44,790 nt of DNA from a bacterium (GCA_035703895.1 DASSXJ010000228.1:1-44790), one strand, 5' to 3'; positions 1 to 9,131 are shown, counted from the first letter of the stretch. Numbers and translations: made by a program. Notes: generated by a model not told the origin, from the sequence alone.

Positions 1-614
1 CGACCACCGGCCATCCCACGCGCCTGGCGCCGCTCCGTCTCTCGGATGGTTGCCGCGGAAGCGACAATCTCTAGAAGGCGCTCTCGCGGGAGAAAGAGCA
101 CCCCATCGGCATCAGCAATGACGAGGTCGCTCGACGTCACCAGATGCGATCCAACTCTCGCCGCGTCGAACACGTCTGCGGGCCTCTGGTCGAGACGCTG
201 CGGGCCGGTCGAAATCACGCCGAGACTGAAAAGCGGCAGGCCAATCTCCGAAATCTCCCGGCTGTCGCGATGAAGTCCCCAGATGACGATCCCGGCAAGG
301 CCGGCGCTCTTGGCCTCCAGCGTGATGAGATCGCCGACACACGCCTCATCGAGGCGGCCATCGTTGTCGACGACCAGAATGTCTCCCGTTTCCGCTTCCT
401 CGATCGCCTCAAGAAAGACGTCGACACTTCCAACGTGCCGCACCGGGCGCGCCCGGCCGCTTGCCCTCATCCCGGGGGCCGCGGGACGCATCGCATGTGG
501 AGCACAGCGCACGGGCACGCCGAGACGCAGGCATGCATCCGCAAGATGCGCGGTGGTCAATTCGCCAAGCAGAATCCCGTCCTCCGCCTGTGGCAAAGAC
601 AGCCCTCCATTCAT
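1..614 (-). CDS. RraA-like / HMG aldolase-family protein (3' end outside window)
   Basis: A continuous minus-strand frame of about 204 codons runs from ATG at 614 off the left edge. It contains 'GDILVVDNDGRLDEACVGD', then 'AKSAGLAGIVIWGLHRDS', and ends visibly with 'DADGVLFLPRERLLEIV'. These match the RraA-like fold: the G-D loop, the (H)RD motif that in the 4-hydroxy-4-methyl-2-oxoglutarate/oxaloacetate aldolases supplies Arg and Asp, and the C-terminal 'ADxDGVxxxP' strand. Family members are soluble, act as divalent-metal aldolases or decarboxylases on pyruvate-containing acids, or in some cases regulate RNase E; they are often misnamed demethylmenaquinone methyltransferase. The start is uncertain: no Shine-Dalgarno is seen before ATG 614 and a TTG lies a few codons upstream. 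It is read after miaA, in the same direction, across a gap of about 60 bases. The family call is firm, the substrate unknown. Confidence 0.85.
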   Translation of the reverse strand, partial: MNGGLSLPQAEDGILLGELTTAHLADACLRLGVPVRCAPHAMRPAAPGMRASGRARPVRHVGSVDVFLEAIEEAETGDILVVDNDGRLDEACVGDLITLEAKSAGLAGIVIWGLHRDSREISEIGLPLFSLGVISTGPQRLDQRPADVFDAARVGSHLVTSSDLVIADADGVLFLPRERLLEIVASAATIRETERRQARGMAGG

Positions 615-677
615 GACAACACGGCACAATAGGGCGCAGCCGTCGATCGCTTCAACCAGCCGCTGCGTCTCGAGTCA

Positions 678-1592
678 CTAGCCGCACAGATCACGGATTC
701 GCGCGGCGACCACCTCCGGCGGATCGTCCCCCACGTCGAGCCACCGGTACCGGCTGTCCGCCCGGAACCACGTCAACTGCCGCTTGGCGTAGCGCCGCGT
801 GTTGCGTTCGAGGAGCGCCCGGCTCTCAGCCAGGGAAAGGACCCCCTCGAGATGGGGCACGATCTCCTTGTACCCCAACCCCTGGAGCGCGGGTAGCGTC
901 TTGGGGTATCCCGCGGCACCCAACGCCCGCACCTCATTGACCAAGCCGGCTGCCAGCATCTGGTCGATGCGGAGGTGAATGCGCTCGTAGAGCTTGGCGC
1001 GGTCTACGGTGAGCGCCACCATGACGGCATCGCACGCCGCGGACCGCTCTTGGAGGGCCGAGATCGGGACCCCGGTCCTGCCGTGCACCTCGAGCGCCCG
1101 GATGGTCCGTCTGACATTGTGGGGATGAATGCGGGAGGCCGCCGCAGGATCGATCTGATCCAAACGTCGGTGCAGCGTTCCTGGGCCGCCGGCGCGCTCC
1201 TCGGCCTCCAGCGCGGCGCGAAGCGTCCAATCGGGCGGAGCGGGTGGGATCCGAAGCCCGTCCACGACGGCGCGGATATAGAGACCGGTTCCTCCGACGA
1301 GAAGCGGCAGGTGGCCTCGGGCTCGGACCGCGTCGATCGCCGCAAGGGCGCGGCGCTGGTAGAGAGCCAGCGTGACGACCTCGTCGGGCCGAGCGATGTC
1401 CAGCAAGTGATGAGGGACCCGCTCGCGATCTTCCGCGCTCGGTTTCGCGGTCCCGATGTCCATGCCGCGGTAGAGGGTCCGCGAGTCCGCCGCCACGATC
1501 TCGGCGGAGCACTGCTCGGCGAGCGCGACCGCCACCGACGTCTTTCCTACCGCGGTCGGACCCGCGATGACGATGAGAGGCGGGCTTCCCAT
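678..1592 (-). CDS. miaA: tRNA dimethylallyltransferase MiaA
   Basis: MiaA transfers the dimethylallyl group from DMAPP to N6 of A37 in tRNAs that read UNN codons; the product is the substrate of MiaB, also encoded in this window. The 304-residue protein starts at ATG 1592. It shows the P-loop 'GPTAVGKT' near residues 11-18, then 'DSRTLYRGMDIGTAKP' and 'VGGTGLYIRAVVDGL', and ends with the tRNA-binding 'ALQGLGYKEIVPHL' and 'RRYAKRQLTWFR'. Length is typical for the family. The Gln usually found in the DSxQ motif is Thr here, a minor change. The frame is open further upstream, but that extension overlaps the preceding gene and is not part of the conserved fold. The gene starts 8 bases after the HEPN-like gene, implying cotranscription. 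Confidence 0.97.
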   Translation of the reverse strand: MGSPPLIVIAGPTAVGKTSVAVALAEQCSAEIVAADSRTLYRGMDIGTAKPSAEDRERVPHHLLDIARPDEVVTLALYQRRALAAIDAVRARGHLPLLVGGTGLYIRAVVDGLRIPPAPPDWTLRAALEAEERAGGPGTLHRRLDQIDPAAASRIHPHNVRRTIRALEVHGRTGVPISALQERSAACDAVMVALTVDRAKLYERIHLRIDQMLAAGLVNEVRALGAAGYPKTLPALQGLGYKEIVPHLEGVLSLAESRALLERNTRRYAKRQLTWFRADSRYRWLDVGDDPPEVVAARIRDLCG

Positions 1593-1600
1593 GGCCCGCG

Positions 1601-2188
1601 CTAGCGGCGTCGGCGCGGTCCGGCGGCCTTCGCCGGGGCCCCCCTCGCAGCGGCTATAGGGGGGGTGACCCCGACGGCCGGAGGGCGGTGCGGCCGGGCG
1701 TCGAGCCAGATAAACTGACGGGGAGGGGATCGGCGATCCATTTCGTAGAACGCCCGATAGAGGGTGCGGGCGATCTCGACCGCCCGCGCCGCGTTTTCGG
1801 CGGACAGCAGTGCTTCGACCCTGGTCTCCCCACCCCGGTTCGTCCCCTGCACCTCTTCGTATTCGCCTTTGTAATGGGTGAGCATGTTCCGCCAACTTCG
1901 GAGGGTGGACAGCGCCCGCAGTTCCTCTCCCTCATCCTTGAACGTCTTCCCCGTTTTGCTGACGAGGCGCGTGACCTCCATCCATTTCCCCTCAGGCGAC
2001 ATGCGATCGTAATGACGGTACCGGCTCCCGAGCCGGTCTCCGCCGACCATGTTGATGAACGCCTCGAGCGCGAGGAAGGACATCAGGATCGAGACGAGGC
2101 TGTGGGTCTGCTCACCCTCGCGGTTTGGCGGGGCGCTCCGCGCACACCGTGCCGCCGCCTCCGCATGCTCGCGTGCCAGGGCGAACAT
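1601..2188 (-). CDS. HEPN-like protein of unknown function upstream of miaA
   Basis: A 195-residue soluble protein with no signal peptide. The N-terminal two-thirds looks all-helical: 'MFALAREHAEAAARC', then 'SILMSFLALEAFINMVGG', and later 'LRSWRNMLTHYKGEYEEV'. The last contains R-N-M-L-T-H, an Rx4H motif typical of HEPN domains, where Arg and His form a metal-independent RNase site in active members. The C-terminal 45 residues are rich in Pro, Ala and Arg and look disordered. A stop codon lies in frame upstream and no other ATG intervenes, so ATG 2188 is the best start. It ends 8 bases before miaA. I infer a HEPN fold; catalytic activity and target are unknown. It could also be a non-catalytic helical-bundle protein. 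Confidence 0.6.
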   Translation of the reverse strand: MFALAREHAEAAARCARSAPPNREGEQTHSLVSILMSFLALEAFINMVGGDRLGSRYRHYDRMSPEGKWMEVTRLVSKTGKTFKDEGEELRALSTLRSWRNMLTHYKGEYEEVQGTNRGGETRVEALLSAENAARAVEIARTLYRAFYEMDRRSPPRQFIWLDARPHRPPAVGVTPPIAAARGAPAKAAGPRRRR

Positions 2189-2313
2189 CGTCTGCTCCAG
2201 ATGGGTGCGCTCCCAGATCTGTTCGCCCGAGTCGGGGGCGGGCGAAGACCCGCGCGGCGGCGACGCGGCCGGCGGGGATGCCTAACCAGCTGAGGGAGTC
2301 GCAGGGGCCGGAT

Positions 2314-2358
2314 GGGCGGGGGCCGCGTGGGCGGGGCCCGTGTGGACGGGGGCCGCTG
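2314..2358. repeat. Three degenerate 15-base direct repeats upstream of mutS
   Basis: Three adjacent units, GGGCGGGGGCCGCGT, GGGCGGGGCCCGTGT and GGACGGGGGCCGCTG, lie in the 286-base gap between the divergent HEPN-like gene and mutS. No clear promoter was recognised in that gap. If the open frame of mutS is extended upstream, the repeats fall inside it and encode a low-complexity Gly/Arg stretch unlike any MutS N-terminus. That is one reason for preferring the downstream mutS start. Confidence 0.45.
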
Positions 2359-2474
2359 CTGCAGGTGCACTCGCAGATCGACGGCGACGCCGCCGGCGGC
2401 TACGCGTCATGCTCCTTGAGTTCGGCGGGGGTCAGGGGGACCCTGCCGTGGGACGACGAAGAAAGACTGCGGCC

Positions 2475-5162
2475 ATGGATGAACTCACTCCCATGATGCG
2501 TCAGTATCGGGCGCTCAGAGATCAGCATCCCAACGCGATTCTCCTCTTTCGGCTCGGAGACTTTTTCGAGGCGTTCTTCGACGATGCGCACGTGGTAGCG
2601 CGGGAGTTGCAGTTGACACTCACGAGCCGGCCGGTCGCGAAGGGCCAGCGGATCCCGATGTGCGGCATCCCCCACCACGCGCTCCCCCCCTACCTGCGCC
2701 GCCTGATCGACCGCGGGCATCGGGTGGCGATCTGCGATCAGGTCGAAGATCCGCACGCGACCAAGACCCTCGTCCGGCGCGAGGTCGTGCGCGTCGTGAC
2801 GCCGGGGACGGTGATCGAAGATGACCTGCTCAGCGCCCGCGAGAACAATTTCCTCGGGGCCGTGGCGTCGAGCGAGGATGGATGGGGCGTGGCGCTTGCC
2901 GACCTGTCGACGGGAGAGTTCTTCGCGACGGAAGGCGACAGCCCGACCGACCTCCAGGCCACGCTCGCCCTCTGGCATCCTCGTGAACTGCTCATCCCCG
3001 ATGACTCCGCCCCCTCCGCGCTGTTGGCCGACGCGACGGCGACGGCGTACGATGCCCGCCATTTCGATCCAACGGCGGCGGCCGCGGCGCTGCGCCGACA
3101 CCTCGGGGTCGCATCGCTGGACGCGTTCGGGTTGTCGGAAGCGCCTCTCGCGACCGGGGCCGCCGGAGCCCTCGTCCAGTACCTCAAAGACACGCAAAAA
3201 GGACCGCTGCCGCATCTTCGCACGGTGCGCCTGATTCCCCGAGGGGCGGGGATGCTGCTCGACACCGCGACAGAACGCGCGTTGGGATTGTGGTCGGGGT
3301 CGCACGACGCGAGACAGCGGGCCACGCTGCTCGACGTGCTCGACCTGACGGACACGCCCATGGGCGCGCGTCTGCTCCGCCGCTGGCTCCAGCAGCCCCT
3401 GCTCGATCTGTCCCGGATCACCGCCCGGCTCGATGCGGTCGAAGCGTTCGTATCGGGGGCAGCCGCGCGAGAGCGCCTCCGCGCCACCCTGAGACCACTC
3501 GGGGACATCGAGCGCCTCTCCGGCCGCTTGAGCCACGAAGCGGGGACCCCCAGAGATCTCGCCGCCCTGCGCACCGCCCTCGAGGCGTTGCCCGCGATCG
3601 CGCCGTCCCTGCTGGGCTTGACCGCCGCCGCGATCTCGGCGCTCGCCCCCCAGCTTGCGATCCCGCCCGACCTGGCGGAGCTACTTCAGCAAGGGCTGGT
3701 CGATGCGCCTTCGCCGTCGCCCAAGGAGGGCGGGCTGATCCGGCCCGGGTTCGATCCGGAGGTCGACACCCTTCGCGAAGGGAGCCGGGCCGCGCGGGAA
3801 TGGATCGCCGGGCTCGAAGCCGCCGAGCGGGCGCGCACGGGAATCCGCAGTCTCAAGGTCGGCTACAATCAAGTGATCGGCTATTATATCGAAGTCAGCA
3901 AAGCCAATGAGCATCTCGTGCCCCACGACTACGTTCGCAAGGCCACGCTGGTCAACGCCGAGCGATACATCACGGCCGAGCTGAAGGACCGCGAGGCGCT
4001 GATCCTGACCGCACAGGATCGCATCGCGGCCCGGGAATACACGGTGTTCTGCCAGCTGCGGGATGCCGTTCGCGCCCGCATCGCGCCGCTCTTGGCCGCA
4101 GCGAGCGCGGTGGCGGAGCTCGACGTATTCGCCGCACTCGCGGAGGCCGCGGTCCGCTACCGGTACGTGCGCCCGCGGCTCACCGAGGCGCGGACCCTGC
4201 GCATCGTCGAGGGCCGCCATCCGATCGTGGAGCAGGCAATCGGCGCTCCGCGGTTCGTCCCGAATGACCTCACGCTCGGCGCCGGTGAACGTGACATCCT
4301 GATCGTCACGGGACCCAACTTCGGCGGCAAGAGCACCTACATCCGGCAGGCGGCGTTGATCGCGATCCTGGCCCAAACCGGCAGTTTCGTTCCCGCGGCG
4401 GAGGCCGAGGTGGGCCTCGTGGACCGCATCTTCACCCGGGTGGGGGCGACGGACGACCTTGCGGCGGGCCGGAGCACGTTCCTGAACGAGATGATCGAGG
4501 TTGCGCGCATCCTCACACAGGCGACGCCCCGGAGCCTCGTGATCCTCGACGAGGTGGGCCGGGGGACGAGCACGTACGACGGGATGAGCCTCGCGTGGGC
4601 GGTGGTCGAAGATCTGCACGACCGGGTGGGCGCGCGCACGCTCTTCGCCACCCACTACCACGAACTCACTGAGCTGGCGTCGCAACTGGCGCGCTGCGCA
4701 AACGTTCAGGTCCTCGTGCAGGAACAAGGCCAGGACATCGTGTTCCTTCATCGGGTGGCGGACGGCGCGGCGGAGTCCTCGTATGGGATCCACGTCGCCC
4801 GCCTCGCCGGAGTGCCCGAATCGGTCGTGCAACGGGCGCGCGAGGTCATCAAGGGGCTCGAGGGGACCGCGGCGAGCCAGGCAGGCCAGCGATCGCCGCG
4901 CAGGCGGGGGCCTTCACGGAGCCAGCAATTACCGCTCCCCCTCCCTTCTCCCGTCGAGGACGCGCTGCTGCGGGCAGACCTCTCGAGAATGACCCCCCTC
5001 GATGCCCTGAACTTCTTGTCGGGGCTCCGCGCGCTTGCGGAGCAGGGCGACGCCGGCTCCCGGCGGGATGCGGCCCCGTCCACCGATCCGCCCGCGGGGA
5101 GCCGCTCGCCCGGCACGGTGATCCCCTTCCCCAAGCCTCCGGGCGCGGCGCCACGGCCGTGA
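2475..5162 (+). CDS. mutS: DNA mismatch repair ATPase MutS
   Basis: MutS recognises mispaired and looped-out bases and recruits MutL. From ATG 2475 the protein has 895 residues, normal for MutS1. The N-terminal mismatch-binding domain shows 'PMMRQYRALRDQHP' and 'RLGDFFEAFFDDA', with the Phe-x-Glu mismatch wedge (F-F-E). Then come the connector, lever and clamp domains, and the ATPase with Walker A 'TGPNFGGKSTYIRQ' near residue 612, 'RSTFLNEMIEV', Walker B 'LVILDEVGRGTST' and 'ATHYHELTEL'. The tail before the stop is Pro/Arg-rich, with a short helical segment 'MTPLDALNFLSGLRAL' typical of the MutS C-terminal dimerisation region. The frame is open upstream to 2340, but the family begins at the chosen Met, which has a purine-rich GAAGAAAG upstream. 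The stop overlaps the mutL start. Confidence 0.98.
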   Translation: MDELTPMMRQYRALRDQHPNAILLFRLGDFFEAFFDDAHVVARELQLTLTSRPVAKGQRIPMCGIPHHALPPYLRRLIDRGHRVAICDQVEDPHATKTLVRREVVRVVTPGTVIEDDLLSARENNFLGAVASSEDGWGVALADLSTGEFFATEGDSPTDLQATLALWHPRELLIPDDSAPSALLADATATAYDARHFDPTAAAAALRRHLGVASLDAFGLSEAPLATGAAGALVQYLKDTQKGPLPHLRTVRLIPRGAGMLLDTATERALGLWSGSHDARQRATLLDVLDLTDTPMGARLLRRWLQQPLLDLSRITARLDAVEAFVSGAAARERLRATLRPLGDIERLSGRLSHEAGTPRDLAALRTALEALPAIAPSLLGLTAAAISALAPQLAIPPDLAELLQQGLVDAPSPSPKEGGLIRPGFDPEVDTLREGSRAAREWIAGLEAAERARTGIRSLKVGYNQVIGYYIEVSKANEHLVPHDYVRKATLVNAERYITAELKDREALILTAQDRIAAREYTVFCQLRDAVRARIAPLLAAASAVAELDVFAALAEAAVRYRYVRPRLTEARTLRIVEGRHPIVEQAIGAPRFVPNDLTLGAGERDILIVTGPNFGGKSTYIRQAALIAILAQTGSFVPAAEAEVGLVDRIFTRVGATDDLAAGRSTFLNEMIEVARILTQATPRSLVILDEVGRGTSTYDGMSLAWAVVEDLHDRVGARTLFATHYHELTELASQLARCANVQVLVQEQGQDIVFLHRVADGAAESSYGIHVARLAGVPESVVQRAREVIKGLEGTAASQAGQRSPRRRGPSRSQQLPLPLPSPVEDALLRADLSRMTPLDALNFLSGLRALAEQGDAGSRRDAAPSTDPPAGSRSPGTVIPFPKPPGAAPRP

Positions 5163-6877
5163 GCGCACCCGGGCGGGATATTCGGGTCCTCCCCCCCACC
5201 GCGGCCGAGCGCATCGCGGCCGGAGAGGTCGTCGAGCGGCCCGCCTCGGTCGTTAAGGAGTTGATCGAGAACAGCCTCGATTCCGGCGCGCGGCAGATCA
5301 CGGTGGAGATCGAGGGGGCGGGCCACCGGATCATCCGTGTCAGCGATGACGGTGAGGGGATCCCCGCCCGCGATCTGCCCCTGGCGTTCCAGCGGTTCGC
5401 CACCAGCAAGATCCGCGTCGCAGAAGATCTGCACCGAATCGACACGTACGGGTTCCGTGGCGAAGCCCTCCCCAGCATCGCCGCGGTCGCGCGCATCGAG
5501 ATGGTGACGCGGCTGCGCGGAGGAGACGCGATGCGCATCAGGCTCGTGGGAGGCGCGGAGCCCACCCTCGGGCCGGCGAGCGGACCGCCGGGCAGCACGG
5601 TGACGGTCGGGGATCTCTTCTTCAATACGCCGGCCCGGCGCAAGTTTCTCAAGTCACCCGCCCGTGAAGCCGCCGTGATCGCCGAGACGGTGGAAGCGTT
5701 GGCCCTGGCGGCGCCCGATGTGGCGTTCCGTCTCAGCAACGATGGGCGGGAGGTCCTATGGTACCCTCCCGAGCGGTTTGGCGACCGGGCCAGGCGGGTC
5801 CTCGGATCGTCGGTGGCCGGGCACACCCTCGATCTCGAGGCGACGATCCCCGTGGGGACCCTCGAAGGGGTTCTGGGCACCCCCCAGGTCGCGCAACCCC
5901 GGCGCACGCACCAGTGGTTTCTCGTCAACCGCCGTCCGGTTCGCAGCCCGCTCCTCGCCCGCGCCCTCGCGCAGGCGTATCACACGCTCATCCCTAGTGA
6001 TCGACACCCCGCGGCCGTTCTCTCCGTGCGGCTCCCACCCCAGGATGTCGATGCCAACATCCACCCGCGGAAAACCGAGGTCCGGTTCGCAGACGAGCGG
6101 ACGCTCTTCGAGGACGTCGTGCGTGAGGTCCGGCGCGCGCTTCACCGGGTCCCGCTCGTGCATGTCATCCCCGGCGCGGGACCCCACGTCCTCACCGCGC
6201 AGCGCACCGACGTCTACACCGGGGAGATCGATCCCGTCGAAGCCCGTGCCGCGTTTCGCGGCGCACCCGAAGGCGATGGGGCACAGACGGCCCGGTGGCC
6301 TTCGATCCGGGTGATCGGCCAGCTGGCGCACACCTATATCGTCGGCGAATCCGGGGGCGACTTGATCCTCATCGATCAACACGCCGCGCACGAACGCGTC
6401 CTCTACGAGCGGCTCCTGGCCGCCCGGACCCGTGACGGCGCGCGCGCCCAGGGACTGGTCACGCCCCCGGTCCTCTCTCTGACACCCGCCGAGAGGACGT
6501 TGCTCGACGAAGCGGGGCCGGCCATCCGCGCGATCGGGTTCGAGGCGGAGCCGTTCGGCCCTGGACTGGTTCGCCTGACGGCCGTGCCGGCGATCGCCGT
6601 GGGGCGGGCTCCGGACACCCTGTTCCGCGCGTGCCTGCGTGACCTCGGCGGCGACGGCGGCCCCCACGCCGGCCGCTCACTCGAAGAACGCCTCGCGATC
6701 GCCACCGCCTGCCACACCGCGGTCCGGGCGGGCGACCCGCTGCACCCCGCGATGATGGCGGATCTGCTCGACGCGCTCGCGCACGCCGAGGATCCATTCT
6801 CGTGCTTTCACGGACGCCCGACGATGATTCGGGTTCGGGAACGCGACCTTGAACGATGGTTCTATCGGCGAGACTAG
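5159..6877 (+). CDS. mutL: DNA mismatch repair endonuclease MutL
   Basis: MutL is the GHKL ATPase that couples MutS recognition to strand incision. The GTG start overlaps the mutS stop (GTGA), so translation is coupled. The ATPase motifs are intact: 'ELIENSLDSGA' (motif I), 'SDDGEGI' (motif II) and 'TYGFRGEALPS' (motif III). The C-terminal domain carries 'DQHAAHERVLYE', the exact DQHAx2Ex4E metal-dependent nicking motif, followed by 'ACHTAVRAGDPL' and 'FSCFHGRPTMIRV'. At 572 residues it is a compact but complete nicking-type MutL, as in bacteria without MutH. The usual Cys-Pro-His-Gly-Arg-Pro motif reads Cys-Phe-His-Gly-Arg-Pro; the metal-binding Cys and His are kept. Confidence 0.98.
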   Translation: MSAPGRDIRVLPPTAAERIAAGEVVERPASVVKELIENSLDSGARQITVEIEGAGHRIIRVSDDGEGIPARDLPLAFQRFATSKIRVAEDLHRIDTYGFRGEALPSIAAVARIEMVTRLRGGDAMRIRLVGGAEPTLGPASGPPGSTVTVGDLFFNTPARRKFLKSPAREAAVIAETVEALALAAPDVAFRLSNDGREVLWYPPERFGDRARRVLGSSVAGHTLDLEATIPVGTLEGVLGTPQVAQPRRTHQWFLVNRRPVRSPLLARALAQAYHTLIPSDRHPAAVLSVRLPPQDVDANIHPRKTEVRFADERTLFEDVVREVRRALHRVPLVHVIPGAGPHVLTAQRTDVYTGEIDPVEARAAFRGAPEGDGAQTARWPSIRVIGQLAHTYIVGESGGDLILIDQHAAHERVLYERLLAARTRDGARAQGLVTPPVLSLTPAERTLLDEAGPAIRAIGFEAEPFGPGLVRLTAVPAIAVGRAPDTLFRACLRDLGGDGGPHAGRSLEERLAIATACHTAVRAGDPLHPAMMADLLDALAHAEDPFSCFHGRPTMIRVRERDLERWFYRRD

Positions 6878-6887
6878 ACGAACCGCA

Positions 6888-8222
6888 TCAGACCGCCACA
6901 CCCGCTCCGATCCGGCCGTGGAGCACCCAGGACCCGGCTGCGGTGATCTCCACCGGTACCGCGCGGCCGATGAGGTCGGGGTCCCCGTCGACGGTGACGA
7001 CCTTGTTCGTCCGCGTGCGTCCAACGACGCCGCCGCGCGTGCCTAGGCTCTCCACCAGCACCTCCTGGCGCGTCCCGACCAGCGGCTGGTTGACCTCGGA
7101 GGCGATTCGCGACACGAGGTGATTCAGGGCGTGGAGGCGCCGGCGCTTGATCTCGTCGGGTACCTGGTCAGGGTACCCTGCGGCGGGGGTCCCCTCCCGC
7201 GGGGAATACACGGCGGTGTTGACGGCGTCGAACCGCACCTCGTTGACCAGCCTGACCGTGCCATCGAACTCCTCGTCGCTCTCACCGGGAAACCCGACGA
7301 TCACGTCGGTGGTCACGCTCGCGTGCGGCATCGCCGCCCGGATGGCGTCGATCGTCGTCCGGTACTGCGCGGTCGTGTACGCACGATGCATTCGCCGGAG
7401 CACGCGGTCATCGCCGGCCTGCACGGGCAAGTGAATGTGTTCGCACACCTTCGGGAGCGCCGCCACCGTCCGGATGAGTGTGGGGGTCATATCTCGGGGA
7501 TGGCTGGTCGTGAACCGAATCCGCTCGATCCCGTCCACGCCGTGGACTAAGTGCAGCAGGTCGGCGAGACTGCGACGCGGGGTGAGGTCGTGCCCGTAAC
7601 TGTCCACGTTCTGGCCGAGCAGGGTGACCTCCCGGTACCCCTGGGCGGCCAGGCCCTCGACCTCGGCGACCACGGCCTCGGGGGGAACGCTCCGCTCGCG
7701 CCCCCGCACGTACGGGACGATGCAGAACGTGCAGAACTTGTTGCACCCGTGGATGATATTGACGAACCCTCGGACGGCGCTCCCCCGGAGCGCCGGCAGG
7801 ACGGGCAGTGGGTGATCCCGTTCCGAACGGTCCCACACCTCGTACACCGGCATGCATCCATCCCGGACCTGACGGATCAACTCGGGAAGACGATGAATGT
7901 TGTGGACGCCGAAGACGAGGTCAAGGTACGGGGCGCGCTCCCGCACCCGCTCCCGCTGTTTCTGGACGAGGCACCCCGCGATGCCGAGAATCAATCCGGG
8001 GCGTTGCCGCTTGATCGCCCGGAGCTCGCCCAGCCGCCCGTAGGCTTTCTCGTCCGCCCCCTCACGAACCGTACACGTATTGAGCAGGATGATATCGGCG
8101 TCCTCGGGGTGCTCCGCCGGCTGATATCCCATCCCCGCGAGCAGCGCAGCCATCGCCTCGGAGTCCCGGACGTTCATCTGGCAGCCCTGGGTGATGATGT
8201 GAAATCGCTGTGGCGATCCCAT
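6888..8222 (-). CDS. miaB: tRNA-2-methylthio-N6-dimethylallyladenosine synthase MiaB
   Basis: A radical-SAM methylthiotransferase that adds the methylthio group to C2 of i6A37, the step after MiaA. The 444-residue protein has the full architecture. The N-terminal UPF0004 domain has cluster ligands Cys14, Cys50 and Cys84 ('TQGCQMN', 'NTCTVRE', 'GIAGCLVQ'). The radical-SAM core has Cx3Cx2C at Cys160, Cys164 and Cys167 ('HGCNKFCTFCIVPYVRGRE'). A C-terminal TRAM domain follows ('QEVLVESLGTRGGVVGRTRTNK'). It converges on mutL with a 10-base gap, in which no terminator fits. Confidence 0.97.
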   Translation of the reverse strand: MGSPQRFHIITQGCQMNVRDSEAMAALLAGMGYQPAEHPEDADIILLNTCTVREGADEKAYGRLGELRAIKRQRPGLILGIAGCLVQKQRERVRERAPYLDLVFGVHNIHRLPELIRQVRDGCMPVYEVWDRSERDHPLPVLPALRGSAVRGFVNIIHGCNKFCTFCIVPYVRGRERSVPPEAVVAEVEGLAAQGYREVTLLGQNVDSYGHDLTPRRSLADLLHLVHGVDGIERIRFTTSHPRDMTPTLIRTVAALPKVCEHIHLPVQAGDDRVLRRMHRAYTTAQYRTTIDAIRAAMPHASVTTDVIVGFPGESDEEFDGTVRLVNEVRFDAVNTAVYSPREGTPAAGYPDQVPDEIKRRRLHALNHLVSRIASEVNQPLVGTRQEVLVESLGTRGGVVGRTRTNKVVTVDGDPDLIGRAVPVEITAAGSWVLHGRIGAGVAV

Positions 8223-8467
8223 CTCCGATTCCCCCCGTCACCGCCTTAGAGTGTACCGTCCTCGACCGGCGGAGTCCAGCAGACGGCGGCCAGCGCAGAC
8301 CGCGCTCGTGTTATAGTGCAGAGGGGGACGTGCTCCACCGAGTGAGCCGGCCCAGGCATGGGTACAATATGGCCGGGGGGATGACCCGACCGATCTCGTA
8401 AGGGTCGATGTGTTTAGCGACCGGAACGCGACTGGAACGCGTGACCAAGAAAAGGAGGGGGAACACA
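8223..8467. promoter_or_regulatory. Divergent intergenic region between miaB and the YSC84 gene
   Basis: This 245-base gap separates divergent genes and so should hold both promoters. On the plus strand a TACAAT hexamer at 8363-8368 is the best -10 candidate, and a TATAGT lies about 45 bases upstream, but neither has a convincing -35 at the usual spacing. A strong Shine-Dalgarno (AAGGAGGGGG) ends the region just before ATG 8468. No gene was found inside it. Confidence 0.35.
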
Positions 8468-9043
8468 ATGCGGGCACCGAGAGTCGGTGGGAAAATCGTG
8501 TGGGCAGTGTGCCTCTGTCTGTTGGGGAACCTCATGCTGCCCGGCATGTCGCATGCCGCGACCGCCCAGGCGATCGACGCGGCCGCGGATAAGACGCTCG
8601 ACCAGTTCAAGAGCCAGGTCAAGGGCGCCGACGCGTTCCTGCGCGACGCGAAGGGCTACATCGTGTTTCCAGAGGTCATTCAAGCGGGCATCGGGATCGG
8701 GGGGCAGTATGGCGAAGGCGTGCTGCGCACTGGGGGCACGAGCCAAGCCTACTACAGCTTCGCCGCCGGCTCGATCGGGTTCCAGCTTGGGGCCCAACGC
8801 AAGTCCATCATCATTGTCTTCCTACAGGATCAGGCGCTGCGGGACTTTCGGGAAAAGGCCGTGGCGGACAAGGCCTGGAATGTCGGGGCCGACGGATCGG
8901 TCACGGTCCTCAACCTGGGGGCTCAAGCCTCCATCGACTCCGCGACGGTCAATCAGCCGATCGTCGGCTTCGTGTTCGCGCAATCGGGGCTCATGTACAA
9001 CCTCAGCCTGCAGGGAGCCAAGATCTCGAAGTTACAGAGATAA
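8468..9043 (+). CDS. Secreted YSC84-related lipid-binding-domain protein
   Basis: A 191-residue exported protein. It has an N-terminal signal sequence of about 28 residues ('KIVWAVCLCLLGNLMLPG', then 'SHAAT'). The mature part fits the YSC84/SYLF family: 'FLRDAKGYIVFPEVIQAGIGIGG', 'YGEGVLRTGG', 'YYSFAAGSIGFQLGAQRKSI', and a C-terminal 'QPIVGFVFAQSGLMYNLSLQ'. Eukaryotic members bind phosphoinositides and actin; bacterial ones are periplasmic or secreted proteins of unsettled role, probably at the envelope. The start at 8468 is supported by an AGGAGG ribosome-binding site and by the signal peptide; upstream in-frame codons would destroy that arrangement. Confidence 0.85.
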   Translation: MRAPRVGGKIVWAVCLCLLGNLMLPGMSHAATAQAIDAAADKTLDQFKSQVKGADAFLRDAKGYIVFPEVIQAGIGIGGQYGEGVLRTGGTSQAYYSFAAGSIGFQLGAQRKSIIIVFLQDQALRDFREKAVADKAWNVGADGSVTVLNLGAQASIDSATVNQPIVGFVFAQSGLMYNLSLQGAKISKLQR

Positions 9044-9131
9044 CCAAGGCGGTGTTCGGTCGGTCGGAGATGGTGGGCGGGGCGGAGGAAATTCCGCAGG
9101 CGTCACGAAGGAAGACCGACAAATAGCCGGG

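Noticed and set aside
2340-2474. N-terminal extension of mutS from an upstream ATG at 2340
   Set aside because: The added 45 residues are low-complexity and cover a degenerate repeat; MutS family homology starts at the Met at 2475.
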